Of a DNA stretch of 16,391 bases, positions 1 through 6,742 are shown piece by piece (the first letter of the stretch is position 1; every line of letters starts with the position of its first letter). The translations under genes were made by a program, and so were the position numbers. Below the pieces are notes generated by a model that did not search any database, was not told the origin of the DNA, and worked only from the letters and a program-made list of their open reading frames with translations. The DNA is taken from positions 1-16,391 of the forward strand of contig JASLXP010000305.1 in the NCBI GenBank assembly GCA_030740295.1, written 5' to 3'. The DNA comes from Planctomycetota bacterium (GTDB taxonomy: Bacteria; Planctomycetota; PUPC01; JACPCR01).

Positions 1-702
1 TGCTGGGCAATTGCCACGTTCGGTGAAGACAGCGTTACCGGTTTTGCGCCTGCTGATGTCGAAGAATTCAGACTCCTGGAAGACGGCAAGCCGATCCGCC
101 TGATGGGCGGAAGCCCGTGGGGCAAGACCGCGCCGGGCACGGCCTACACCGCGGGAAGCATCCAGCGACATCTCTACGTCATTCCGGCTGACGGTAAGAA
201 ACCCGACGATCACAAATACGAACTGACCGTATCACTCCGAAAACCTTCTCCCGATGGGAAGCCGCTCGCCTCAATCGATCCGATCGATGAGGTCTGGTGT
301 TACGGAGGAGGCTCACGTCCGTACCGCGGCACATATCACCGCGCCTGGATCTATCCAGTCATGACCCTCCACCACGGTTTTCGAGGCTACGGTCTCTGGG
401 CGTTTTTTCACTGGAACCAGACCGAAAAGATCATGTGGATAGATGACGAAACCCTTAACGTCACCGTCTCGCCCGCATACTGCGGCTACCGCGACGGCTG
501 GCAAGATGCACGGCTCTTCAAGATGCTTTCTTTGAAGAAGGGGCGCCCGGCATTAGACAACATCGTGGGCAGCGACGAATCACCCCTGCACGTGGATTTC
601 AACAGCCACGAGGTCTATCGATACAAGACCGTAGTGAACGCCTACGATCCGGTGGCGATGAATAAAGGTCGGAGACAAGCATTGAGCGCGTTGAGCAAGT
701 GA
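1..702 (+). CDS. C-terminal part of a glycosidase-like protein (DUF4091-like), 5' end outside the window
   Basis: The frame is open from base 1 to the TGA at 700-702, giving 233 codons, so the start lies upstream of the window. An internal ATG at 103 is not a convincing start because the upstream codons read as ordinary protein. The visible part is rich in Trp and Tyr. It has a block GLWAFFHW followed about 25 residues later by YRDGWQDARLFKMLSL. That resembles the ending of DUF4091 and related TIM-barrel glycosidases, where a Trp-rich strand precedes an 'R-D-G-x-x-D-(A/Y)' helix. The family assignment is inference from this pattern; the catalytic part is not visible. It converges with the enolase-superfamily gene, with only 39 bases between them. 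A 5-bp stem (CGTAA/TTACG, 730-746) overlaps the neighbour's stop, but there is no U-run, so it is not called as a terminator. Confidence 0.6.
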   Translation, partial: CWAIATFGEDSVTGFAPADVEEFRLLEDGKPIRLMGGSPWGKTAPGTAYTAGSIQRHLYVIPADGKKPDDHKYELTVSLRKPSPDGKPLASIDPIDEVWCYGGGSRPYRGTYHRAWIYPVMTLHHGFRGYGLWAFFHWNQTEKIMWIDDETLNVTVSPAYCGYRDGWQDARLFKMLSLKKGRPALDNIVGSDESPLHVDFNSHEVYRYKTVVNAYDPVAMNKGRRQALSALSK

Positions 703-741
703 ACGTGACTGCAGGCTGGCAGATTGTCTCGTAAAAGTCGC

Positions 742-1869
742 TTACGCCTTCACCATAAAACATCCCTTGTCCTGCAGTCCTTTCTGGTAGAGATCTTCGT
801 CCACATCGAATCCGCAGCCGGGCTCATCCGGGACGAAGAGCTTGCCGTCTTCCATCTTCCATGCATCGGTAATCAGACCGGGCATATCTGCAGGACATGC
901 CTCGAGCAGCGAGTAGTGAGGCACAGATGCCGCGAAGTGGGCATGCGGAAATTTTTCCACGAAACTACCCCAGGTGTGCGGCGCGCAGAGGGCCCCCCAC
1001 GGTTCGATCATTTCGGCGGTCTTGCGCCACCAGCTCAGGCCTTTGAATCTGAAATCTTGCTGCACCAGGTCTATCCAGCCTTGTTCCACCATCTGAAAAA
1101 AACTCGGAGGAGGGGCAAACTCGCCATCGGCTACAAGGGTGGCGTAGCCCTTCTCCTCGATGAATTCGCTCAGAGCCTTGTTCAGGGCCGGGTCTTCGGC
1201 GAAGGGTTCTTCGAACCAGAAGATATTCGCGTCGCTGCATTCATCGAGAATATGTCTGGCTGAATTCAGCGTGTTGCCCATATTGGCATCGACCAGGATC
1301 TTCGCGTCCTGCCCGGCTGCCTCGCGCACGATATGGATGACGAGGATGTCGCGGGCCAGGCCTTCCTGCATGGGCATCCATCGCGCACCGCGGCCGATCT
1401 TGATCTTAAAATTTGTGAAGCCGTATTCTCTGCCTGTCTGCACCTCCTTCTGGAAGATTTCGACCACCTCATCATCGTCCGCTTCAAGATCATCGATGTA
1501 AATGGAGCCGTCGTACGTCTCGACTTCTCGAGAACCACGTGCACCGAGAAATTGATACAGCGGTTGGCCGTGAAGCTTTGAAACCAGATCCCACAGGGGC
1601 AGGTCGAGCACTTCGCCGTCCGCCGTTGTGCTCATCTCTTCCAGGTCGAAAAGCTCTTCCACGCTTCGGCCAACCAGATTCTGTGCTTCCTCCTCGTTTA
1701 TGCGTGCCCACCCGAGTCCGGCCGCGCCGCCTTCGGTCTGCACTCGAATGACAGCATCGCCGATTCCCGAGCCATGATTGCCGATGCGCGCGTTGTAGCC
1801 GATGTTGCGCGGGCGAGTGCCGCGGAGATGAGATTTTTCAATGGATATGATTTTGGTGGTAAGCATCAT
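742..1869 (-). CDS. Enolase superfamily enzyme, mandelate racemase/muconate lactonizing type (acid-sugar dehydratase candidate)
   Basis: A 375-residue protein, the usual length for the family. Enolase superfamily enzymes abstract a proton next to a carboxylate using Mg2+ in a (beta/alpha)7-beta barrel. Visible residues fit the mandelate racemase subgroup: a KxK motif (K155, K157), metal ligands in DAN (D194), in WFEEP (E220/E221) and in ADGE (E250), then a probable catalytic dyad of D272 and H298 (in CAPHTW). The N-terminal 115 residues form the capping domain that sets substrate specificity. Many members dehydrate sugar acids, which would fit the lyase genes nearby, but the substrate cannot be read from sequence. 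Two ATG codons are adjacent (1869 and 1866); no clear Shine-Dalgarno precedes them. It converges with the gene at 1-702 and diverges from the GT4 gene. Confidence 0.88.
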   Translation of the reverse strand: MMLTTKIISIEKSHLRGTRPRNIGYNARIGNHGSGIGDAVIRVQTEGGAAGLGWARINEEEAQNLVGRSVEELFDLEEMSTTADGEVLDLPLWDLVSKLHGQPLYQFLGARGSREVETYDGSIYIDDLEADDDEVVEIFQKEVQTGREYGFTNFKIKIGRGARWMPMQEGLARDILVIHIVREAAGQDAKILVDANMGNTLNSARHILDECSDANIFWFEEPFAEDPALNKALSEFIEEKGYATLVADGEFAPPPSFFQMVEQGWIDLVQQDFRFKGLSWWRKTAEMIEPWGALCAPHTWGSFVEKFPHAHFAASVPHYSLLEACPADMPGLITDAWKMEDGKLFVPDEPGCGFDVDEDLYQKGLQDKGCFMVKA

Positions 1870-1949
1870 CGATCTTTGGGGCCTCGACGCTCCGCGGCGA
1901 GAAATGTCTTGTACGCATTCAATATGTTTCTAACTGCTTTACTCGCGGC

Positions 1950-1978
1950 ATGGTGTCCGGCGTTCAGGGTTGTGTCAA
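1950..1978 (-). promoter_or_regulatory. Possible promoter for the enolase-superfamily gene
   Basis: On the minus strand a perfect TTGACA (1978-1973) is followed after 17 bases by CACCAT (1955-1950), which matches the -10 consensus at only three of six positions. It lies about 80 bases upstream of the ATG at 1869, inside the 223-base divergent gap. The -35 match and the spacing are good and the -10 is poor. The consensus is that of sigma-70 of other bacteria, so this is a weak call. Confidence 0.3.
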
Positions 1979-2083
1979 GACGCGATTGATTGGAGTATCT
2001 TCAGTCTGAGGGAGAGGCTAAAGCAGGAGTACCTGATGCAAAATGAAGAATGATGAAAGGCAAGATTTGAAGACAACAAGATC

Positions 2084-2087
2084 GGAG
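2084..2087 (+). promoter_or_regulatory. Ribosome binding site that fixes a TTG start
   Basis: GGAG lies five bases before TTG at 2093. In-frame stops (TGA TGA at 2051-2056) and the absence of any ATG or GTG between them and 2093 leave this TTG as the only start that gives the conserved GT4 N-terminus. Confidence 0.7.
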
Positions 2088-2092
2088 CCGAT

Positions 2093-3313
2093 TTGAAGAT
2101 TGTCCACATCATCACACGCATGATCCTCGGCGGCGCGCAGGAGAATACGTTGTTCACCTGCGAGGGGCAGCATCTCGATCCCAACAACGAGGTAATCCTG
2201 ATCACTGGTCCTGCGATCGGGCGCGAGGGCGAGCTTGTTGAGCGTGCGAGAGAGTGCGGCTTTCAGGTAATCATGGTGGACGAGATGCGCCGTGAGATTA
2301 ATCCCTGGCTTGATTTTCTCACGCTGCGGTCGCTCACCCGTCATCTGCGGGAGCTGCAGCCGCACGTGGTGCATACGCACAGCTCCAAGGCCGGGATTCT
2401 TGGCCGGATGGCTGCACAGAAGGCGAAGGTACCCGTCGTCATCCACACGATTCACGGGCCCGCCTTCCATCCGAACCAGATGTGGATCAAGAATGCTTTT
2501 TTCATTGCTCTGGAACGTTATGCCACGAGGAAGTCCGACAAGATCCTGTGCGTGGCGGACGCGATGTCCCAGCAGGCGATTGATGCGGGGGTGGCGCCGG
2601 CTGACATGTTCGTGACTGTCCGGAGCGGGATGGAGGTGGAACACTTCCGTGACTCGCCGAGGCACCGGGAAGAGATGCGACGGAAGCTGGGTTTTGAACA
2701 GGACGAGATCGTGGTCGGCAAAATCGCCAGGCTCGCGCACCTCAAGGGTTATGAGTTCATGATCGAGCTTGCGCAGAACCTCTGCCCCAGGTATCCGAAT
2801 CTGAAATTCATGTTTATCGGGGATGGGGCTCTTCATGACTCGCTTCAACAGCAGGCACAGGAGAGCGGGATCGGTGACAGAATTGTTTTCACTGGTCTTG
2901 TGCCGGCGACAGAGATTCCGGCCTGCATCAGCGCGATGGACATCCTTGTTCATACTTCACTCCGTGAGGGCCTCGCCCGCGTGCTTCCCCAGGCACTAAT
3001 TTCAGGGAAACCGGTGGTCTCATTCGATATCGACGGGGCACGCGAGGTGTGTCTTAATGACGAGACCGGGTTCCTCATTCCGCCTCGAGATCAGAAGGCG
3101 CTCGAGGATGCCGTTGAAAAGCTCATCGTGAATCCCAATCTCAGGACTCAGTTGGGCACTAAAGGCCAGGAATTGTTTACCGGCGCTTTCAGCAAGGAAG
3201 TCATGGTCGAGCAGATAAACGAGGTCTACCGGAAGTGCCTCGCCATCAAGGCCCCGGAGGCCCTCGCAAAAGATGCTGGACATTCCGCAACGGCACCGGT
3301 AAAGAAGGTATAG
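2093..3313 (+). CDS. Glycosyltransferase family 4 (GT-B fold)
   Basis: A 406-residue retaining glycosyltransferase that would transfer a sugar from a nucleotide-sugar donor, probably to an envelope glycan or glycolipid at the cytoplasmic face. The N-terminal Rossmann half has the glycine-rich acceptor loop (GGAQ, residues 13-16) and a conserved HTHSSKAGILGR stretch (94-105). The C-terminal half has GKIARLAHLKGYE (209-221), FIGDG (241-245) and a donor-binding segment around REGLARVLPQ (291-300). In the usual EX7E motif the second Glu is replaced by Gln here (E292, Q300). I believe close relatives in planctomycetes share this. The start is TTG with a good GGAG. The metallophosphoesterase gene follows after 18 bases, so the two are very likely co-transcribed. 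The acceptor and donor are unknown. Confidence 0.9.
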   Translation: MKIVHIITRMILGGAQENTLFTCEGQHLDPNNEVILITGPAIGREGELVERARECGFQVIMVDEMRREINPWLDFLTLRSLTRHLRELQPHVVHTHSSKAGILGRMAAQKAKVPVVIHTIHGPAFHPNQMWIKNAFFIALERYATRKSDKILCVADAMSQQAIDAGVAPADMFVTVRSGMEVEHFRDSPRHREEMRRKLGFEQDEIVVGKIARLAHLKGYEFMIELAQNLCPRYPNLKFMFIGDGALHDSLQQQAQESGIGDRIVFTGLVPATEIPACISAMDILVHTSLREGLARVLPQALISGKPVVSFDIDGAREVCLNDETGFLIPPRDQKALEDAVEKLIVNPNLRTQLGTKGQELFTGAFSKEVMVEQINEVYRKCLAIKAPEALAKDAGHSATAPVKKV

Positions 3314-3318
3314 ACACA

Positions 3319-3323
3319 GGGAG
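3319..3323 (+). promoter_or_regulatory. Ribosome binding site for a second TTG start
   Basis: GGGAG lies eight bases before TTG at 3332, between the GT4 stop (3311-3313) and the metallophosphoesterase. It supports TTG as the true start: the codons that follow give the family's N-terminal strand and its first metal motif directly. Confidence 0.7.
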
Positions 3324-3331
3324 AATCTTTA

Positions 3332-4099
3332 TTGATAGCAATAGTTTCCGACATTCATGCCAACGTGGACGCGCTGCAGGCAGCGCTCGCGGATATGGAA
3401 TCGAAGGGTGTCGATGAAATCTACAACCTCGGCGACGTGATCGATTACGGCCCGCAGCCTCAAGAGTGCCTTGATGTGGCGATGGAGCGCTTCAAGGTGA
3501 ACATCCTCGGTAATCACGAAGAGGCCACCTTGAACATCCCCATCGGATTTAATCCGGTCGCACGTAAGACGGTTGAATGGACGAGAAACCAGCTCAGGCC
3601 CGGACCTTTTAGTTCCGGCAAAACCCGCTTGCGCTGGCGGTTCATTCAGCAGTTGCCCCGCAGTTACGAGATGGATGACATCTTGCTGGTCCACGGTTCT
3701 CCCCGTGACCCGACCATGGAATACATCATGAAAAGTGACACGGACGATCTGCTCGGTGAGGTGCCCGAGAAGATTGTGGAAAACCTGGCCCTCATCCGGC
3801 GGTTCGCATTCTGCGGTCATTCTCATATGCCCGGCGTCGTGACCGATGAGGGTGTCTTTTACGCGCCGGAAGAGATCGACATGGCCTTTCCCGTTGAGGC
3901 TGCAACCAAATTGCTGGTCAACGTGGGCTCGGTCGGCCAGCCAAGGGACAGGGACAGCCGGGCCTGTTACGTAACCCTCGATGATAAAGAGGTGCGCTAT
4001 CACCGGGTGGAATATGACATCCAGGCCGCCGTGGAAAAAGTGCACGCAACTCCCGGACTGGAGGATTTCTGCGGCGACAGGCTGCTTGAAGGCAGGTGA
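3332..4099 (+). CDS. Metallophosphoesterase, YfcE/PrpA-like calcineurin superfamily
   Basis: A 255-residue protein with a complete dinuclear-metal site: SDIH (D7, H9), GDVIDYGP (D35), GNHEE (N61, H62), VHGSP (H121) and GHSH (H163, H165). The closing NVGSVGQPRD motif is typical of the PrpA/YfcE-type phosphodiesterase-phosphatase branch. The family hydrolyses phosphomonoesters or phosphodiesters with Mn2+ or Fe; its natural substrates are often unknown. There is no signal peptide, so it is cytosolic. It follows the GT4 gene by 18 bases and precedes the ArnT-like gene by 201 bases. A role in recycling a nucleotide or lipid phosphate released by the neighbouring glycosyltransferases is possible but not shown. 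A full-length antisense reading frame also exists over this gene; it is a codon-bias shadow, because only the plus-strand product has recognisable motifs. Confidence 0.9.
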   Translation: MIAIVSDIHANVDALQAALADMESKGVDEIYNLGDVIDYGPQPQECLDVAMERFKVNILGNHEEATLNIPIGFNPVARKTVEWTRNQLRPGPFSSGKTRLRWRFIQQLPRSYEMDDILLVHGSPRDPTMEYIMKSDTDDLLGEVPEKIVENLALIRRFAFCGHSHMPGVVTDEGVFYAPEEIDMAFPVEAATKLLVNVGSVGQPRDRDSRACYVTLDDKEVRYHRVEYDIQAAVEKVHATPGLEDFCGDRLLEGR

Positions 4100-4300
4100 G
4101 GTCACTTCCAGCCTGCCACAAGCCAGAGAAGGCCGGCGTCACCTGGGGCATAAAGCCACGCCTGTCGCTGGAAAAAGTGAAAGGCAACGGGAAATGCCGC
4201 AATCCCAAAATCCGGACGCTGGAACACGAATGTTAATCGTCCGAACTTACCATTTGCCGGCTGAGCCTGCTGGGCTGACCAGGCCCGAAGAGGGCTTGCG

Positions 4301-5878
4301 ATGACGGCTGAGGCGACACCAGGCCAGCCTGCTCTCCCCCGTCATTCCGCGGCCGTAAAAAAACTCTTGACTTGGGATGCCGCCGTGCTTGCCGCGCTTG
4401 CGTTGTATCTCGTATTCATTCGCACGCTCACCTACGACGAGCCGCTGCATTCGGATCATGGCACGTTCGCCGTCATCGGACACGAGCTCCTCAAGGGCAG
4501 GAATCTCTATTCCGATCTATGGGATCACAAGCCGCCCGGCATCTACGTGACCTATGCGATCACCGAGTTCCTGTTCGGCTACGGTGTTCATGAGGTCTTT
4601 ATCCTGAACATCGTCACTGGACTGGTCACACTTGCCGGCGTCTACTGTGCTGTCCTGCATGCGAGCGGGCGTGTGCCCGCGCTTTGGGCCGCGGCATTCT
4701 GGGCAGTCATCGGCGGCACCTATACCCTCTGGGCGAACCAGCCAAAGGTCGAGGCCTTCCTCAATAGCTCACTGGTCTGGTCGGTGGCGCTGCTGATCAG
4801 GCTTAAATCCGATTCGTTTCACTGGAAGCTGTCACTCGGTGCCGGGGCGATGATTGTCCTTGCCTCGTTCTATAAACACTCGACGGTGCTCATCGCATTC
4901 TGGCTGGCTTTGGGCCATCTGGCCGCCGCGTGGTCTGACCCCGCCAGACGCAGGATCGCTTTTCGGCAGGTTGAGCTCTTCATGGGGCTGGGACTGCTCG
5001 CGTGGGTGGCACTGTTTTCTTACTACGCTGCCAGAGGCTTCTGGGGTGATTTCTTTGATGCACTTATCACCTATAACCAGTACTTCAGCGGCGGCCCAAT
5101 GGAGGGGATCAAGCGGCTCAGCCCTCAGTATTGGTTTCCTTTCTTTCTTCGCTGGGCCATGCCCGTCGCTATCCCCATCATCATAGTTTGCGTGATTGGC
5201 GTTAAACGAGGCCCGACCAGGGAGTGGCTCGTATTCACCGGGTACCTGCTGGGTGTACAGACATCGATTTCGTTCCACAGCTATGTGCTGCAAAACTACA
5301 GTCAACTCTGGCTGCCGGTTATGGCCATCGGCGGTGGGATGGCCCTGGGACAGATCCCGGCGGCGAGATTGCAGAAGTTTCTTGTGCACGGCGCGGGCAG
5401 CATCGTGCTCGTATATCTGCTCTGTCACGAACTGCCCTGGTACGGCCTGACGCCACAGGAAATCGTAGACCGAAAGTACAACATGCCCTGGAGCACCACG
5501 ACACAGGTAAGGGATCTGTCAAAGGAGATTAAGGTAATGCTCGAGCCCGGCGAGACGATGTATGAGTGGGGCTTCAACGCCTGTTTTTTCTTCTACACGG
5601 GCATCTCACCGCCGGTGGGTAACTTTCTCAATATTCACGTCCGCTACGGCCCTTTGAAAGAAGAATTGACCCAAAGGGTCCTCGATGATCTGCAGCGAAA
5701 CAAACCCGAGTTGGTCCTCTTCCCGCGCTGGTTTCTGGATGTGCATCCGGTAACCAGCTATTGCCACTTCCAATATGCCCCTTTACCCGAAAACGCCATC
5801 CGGGGCCATTTCATTCTCCTCGCAAGAAAAGGGGGCGCGCTGGAGGCCAGGCTGAAACAGCGAGGTCGAGAGGAATGA
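4301..5878 (+). CDS. ArnT/PMT-like integral membrane glycosyltransferase (GT39/GT83, GT-C fold)
   Basis: A 525-residue polytopic protein with roughly ten to twelve hydrophobic segments between residues 27 and 375, followed by a soluble C-terminal domain. The first extracytoplasmic loop carries the GT-C signature: acidic residues in TYDEPLHSDHG (D46, E47, D52), then DHKPPG (75-80). A further conserved loop has QPKVEAFLNSS (147-157) and FYKHST (190-195). GT-C enzymes of this type use a polyprenyl-phosphate-linked sugar and glycosylate lipid, polysaccharide or protein outside the membrane. The start is ATG with AGGG six bases upstream. The preceding 201-base gap holds no recognisable gene. It converges with the DPM/ALG5-like gene, whose product could supply its lipid-linked donor. 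Acceptor and sugar are unknown. Confidence 0.9.
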   Translation: MTAEATPGQPALPRHSAAVKKLLTWDAAVLAALALYLVFIRTLTYDEPLHSDHGTFAVIGHELLKGRNLYSDLWDHKPPGIYVTYAITEFLFGYGVHEVFILNIVTGLVTLAGVYCAVLHASGRVPALWAAAFWAVIGGTYTLWANQPKVEAFLNSSLVWSVALLIRLKSDSFHWKLSLGAGAMIVLASFYKHSTVLIAFWLALGHLAAAWSDPARRRIAFRQVELFMGLGLLAWVALFSYYAARGFWGDFFDALITYNQYFSGGPMEGIKRLSPQYWFPFFLRWAMPVAIPIIIVCVIGVKRGPTREWLVFTGYLLGVQTSISFHSYVLQNYSQLWLPVMAIGGGMALGQIPAARLQKFLVHGAGSIVLVYLLCHELPWYGLTPQEIVDRKYNMPWSTTTQVRDLSKEIKVMLEPGETMYEWGFNACFFFYTGISPPVGNFLNIHVRYGPLKEELTQRVLDDLQRNKPELVLFPRWFLDVHPVTSYCHFQYAPLPENAIRGHFILLARKGGALEARLKQRGREE

Positions 5879-5929
5879 TGGGGGAATGCGGAGTCGGAGA
5901 GATAGAATGGTGAAATGGCGGAATCACCG

Positions 5930-5962
5930 GCTGCATCCAATTACAGAATCAAGCCCTGCAGC
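5930..5962. repeat. Short inverted repeat between convergent genes
   Basis: GCTGCA (5930-5935) pairs with TGCAGC (5957-5962) across a 21-base loop. It lies in the 84-base gap between the ArnT-like gene and the end of the DPM-like gene. It could help terminate one or both transcripts, but the stem is short and no U-run follows on either strand. Confidence 0.25.
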
Positions 5963-6676
5963 TCAGAAACGATTCCACTCTTCTCCGGCATGTAGCTTTC
6001 GTATTCGCAGCATGTCTTTCAGAATCAGAGAGGCATCCACGAATGGCCGGATGGTTGAGAGATTCGAGTCCTCCCATTCCACGGGCATTTCTTTGATCCG
6101 GAATCCAAACCTGGAGGCCATGTAAAGCAGCTCTACATCAAACGCGAAGCCTTCGAGCTTCTGCCGGCCGAAGAGGATATCTGCTGCGGCCCCAGTGAAG
6201 GCTTTGAAGCCGCATTGCGTGTCGCTCACGCCTTTTACTGTGAGCATTCTGACCAGGCAGTTAAAGACAACGCCCATCACCTGGCGGTACTTTTTGCCGC
6301 CACCAGTATTTCTTGCCCCCTTTGCTCGGCGCGAAGCAACAACAATTTCCTCGCCATTTTCGATGTGGTTGAGGACCTCGTGCAGATATCGGGGAGGCAC
6401 CGCCAGATCAACGTCTGTGAACACCCTCATTTGACCACTGGCTTCGAGCATGCCCTGCCGGACGGCGGCGCCCTTTCCTCGGTTCTCTTCATTCCGGATA
6501 AGCCTGGCTGGCGCTCTGACCAAGTCTGCAGTTCCGTCCGTACTGCCATCGTCCACGAAAAGGAGCTCCGTCTCGTGCTCGAAATCGTTCAGGAAATTGA
6601 GGAGCGTCTCCTGGCTGTCCGGCAGCCTCTGGGCTTCGTTGTATACCGGGATAATGATGGAGACATCAGGACGCAT
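5963..6676 (-). CDS. Family 2 glycosyltransferase, dolichyl/polyprenyl-phosphate hexose synthase (DPM1/ALG5-like)
   Basis: A 237-residue GT-A enzyme expected to move a hexose from a nucleotide sugar onto polyprenyl phosphate at the inner face of the membrane. It starts with the family's SIIIPVYNE strand (6-14) and then has VDDGSTDGT (41-49), ENRGKGAAVRQGM (64-76) and the metal/nucleotide motif TDVD (D88, D90). The region SDTQCGFKAF (151-160) followed by EGFAFDVELL is characteristic of the DPM1/ALG5 branch. No transmembrane helix follows, so it is the short, soluble or peripheral form. The ATG gives the canonical N-terminus although no Shine-Dalgarno is seen. It is last in a minus-strand series, 66 bases after the zinc-enzyme gene. 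Whether it makes the glucose or mannose lipid cannot be told. Confidence 0.9.
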   Translation of the reverse strand: MRPDVSIIIPVYNEAQRLPDSQETLLNFLNDFEHETELLFVDDGSTDGTADLVRAPARLIRNEENRGKGAAVRQGMLEASGQMRVFTDVDLAVPPRYLHEVLNHIENGEEIVVASRRAKGARNTGGGKKYRQVMGVVFNCLVRMLTVKGVSDTQCGFKAFTGAAADILFGRQKLEGFAFDVELLYMASRFGFRIKEMPVEWEDSNLSTIRPFVDASLILKDMLRIRKLHAGEEWNRF

Positions 6677-6742
6677 TGGCTTCGAACGTGAATTTGGCGA
6701 TCCGGCCAGAGATGCTGCTGCTTTGCAGCAACTACGGCGCGA

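Noticed and set aside
2036..2096. Tiny leader frames before the GT4 gene: a five-codon frame at 2036 with AGGAG upstream, and a 17-codon frame at 2043 whose TGA overlaps the TTG start
   Set aside because: Such short frames are expected by chance, and nothing in the peptides suggests attenuation. Conservation data would be needed to revive the idea.
2018..2953. A 311-codon minus-strand reading frame opposite the GT4 gene
   Set aside because: The GT4 reading has clear family motifs and a ribosome binding site; the antisense frame has neither.
3329..4105. A 258-codon minus-strand reading frame covering the whole metallophosphoesterase gene
   Set aside because: The plus-strand product has every metal-binding motif of its family, while the antisense product has no recognisable motif. 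Long antisense frames are common in GC-rich genes.
4194..4304. A 36-codon frame whose stop overlaps the ArnT-like start as ATGA
   Set aside because: It has no good ribosome binding site and no recognisable features. The ArnT-like gene has its own AGGG site, so coupling is not needed.
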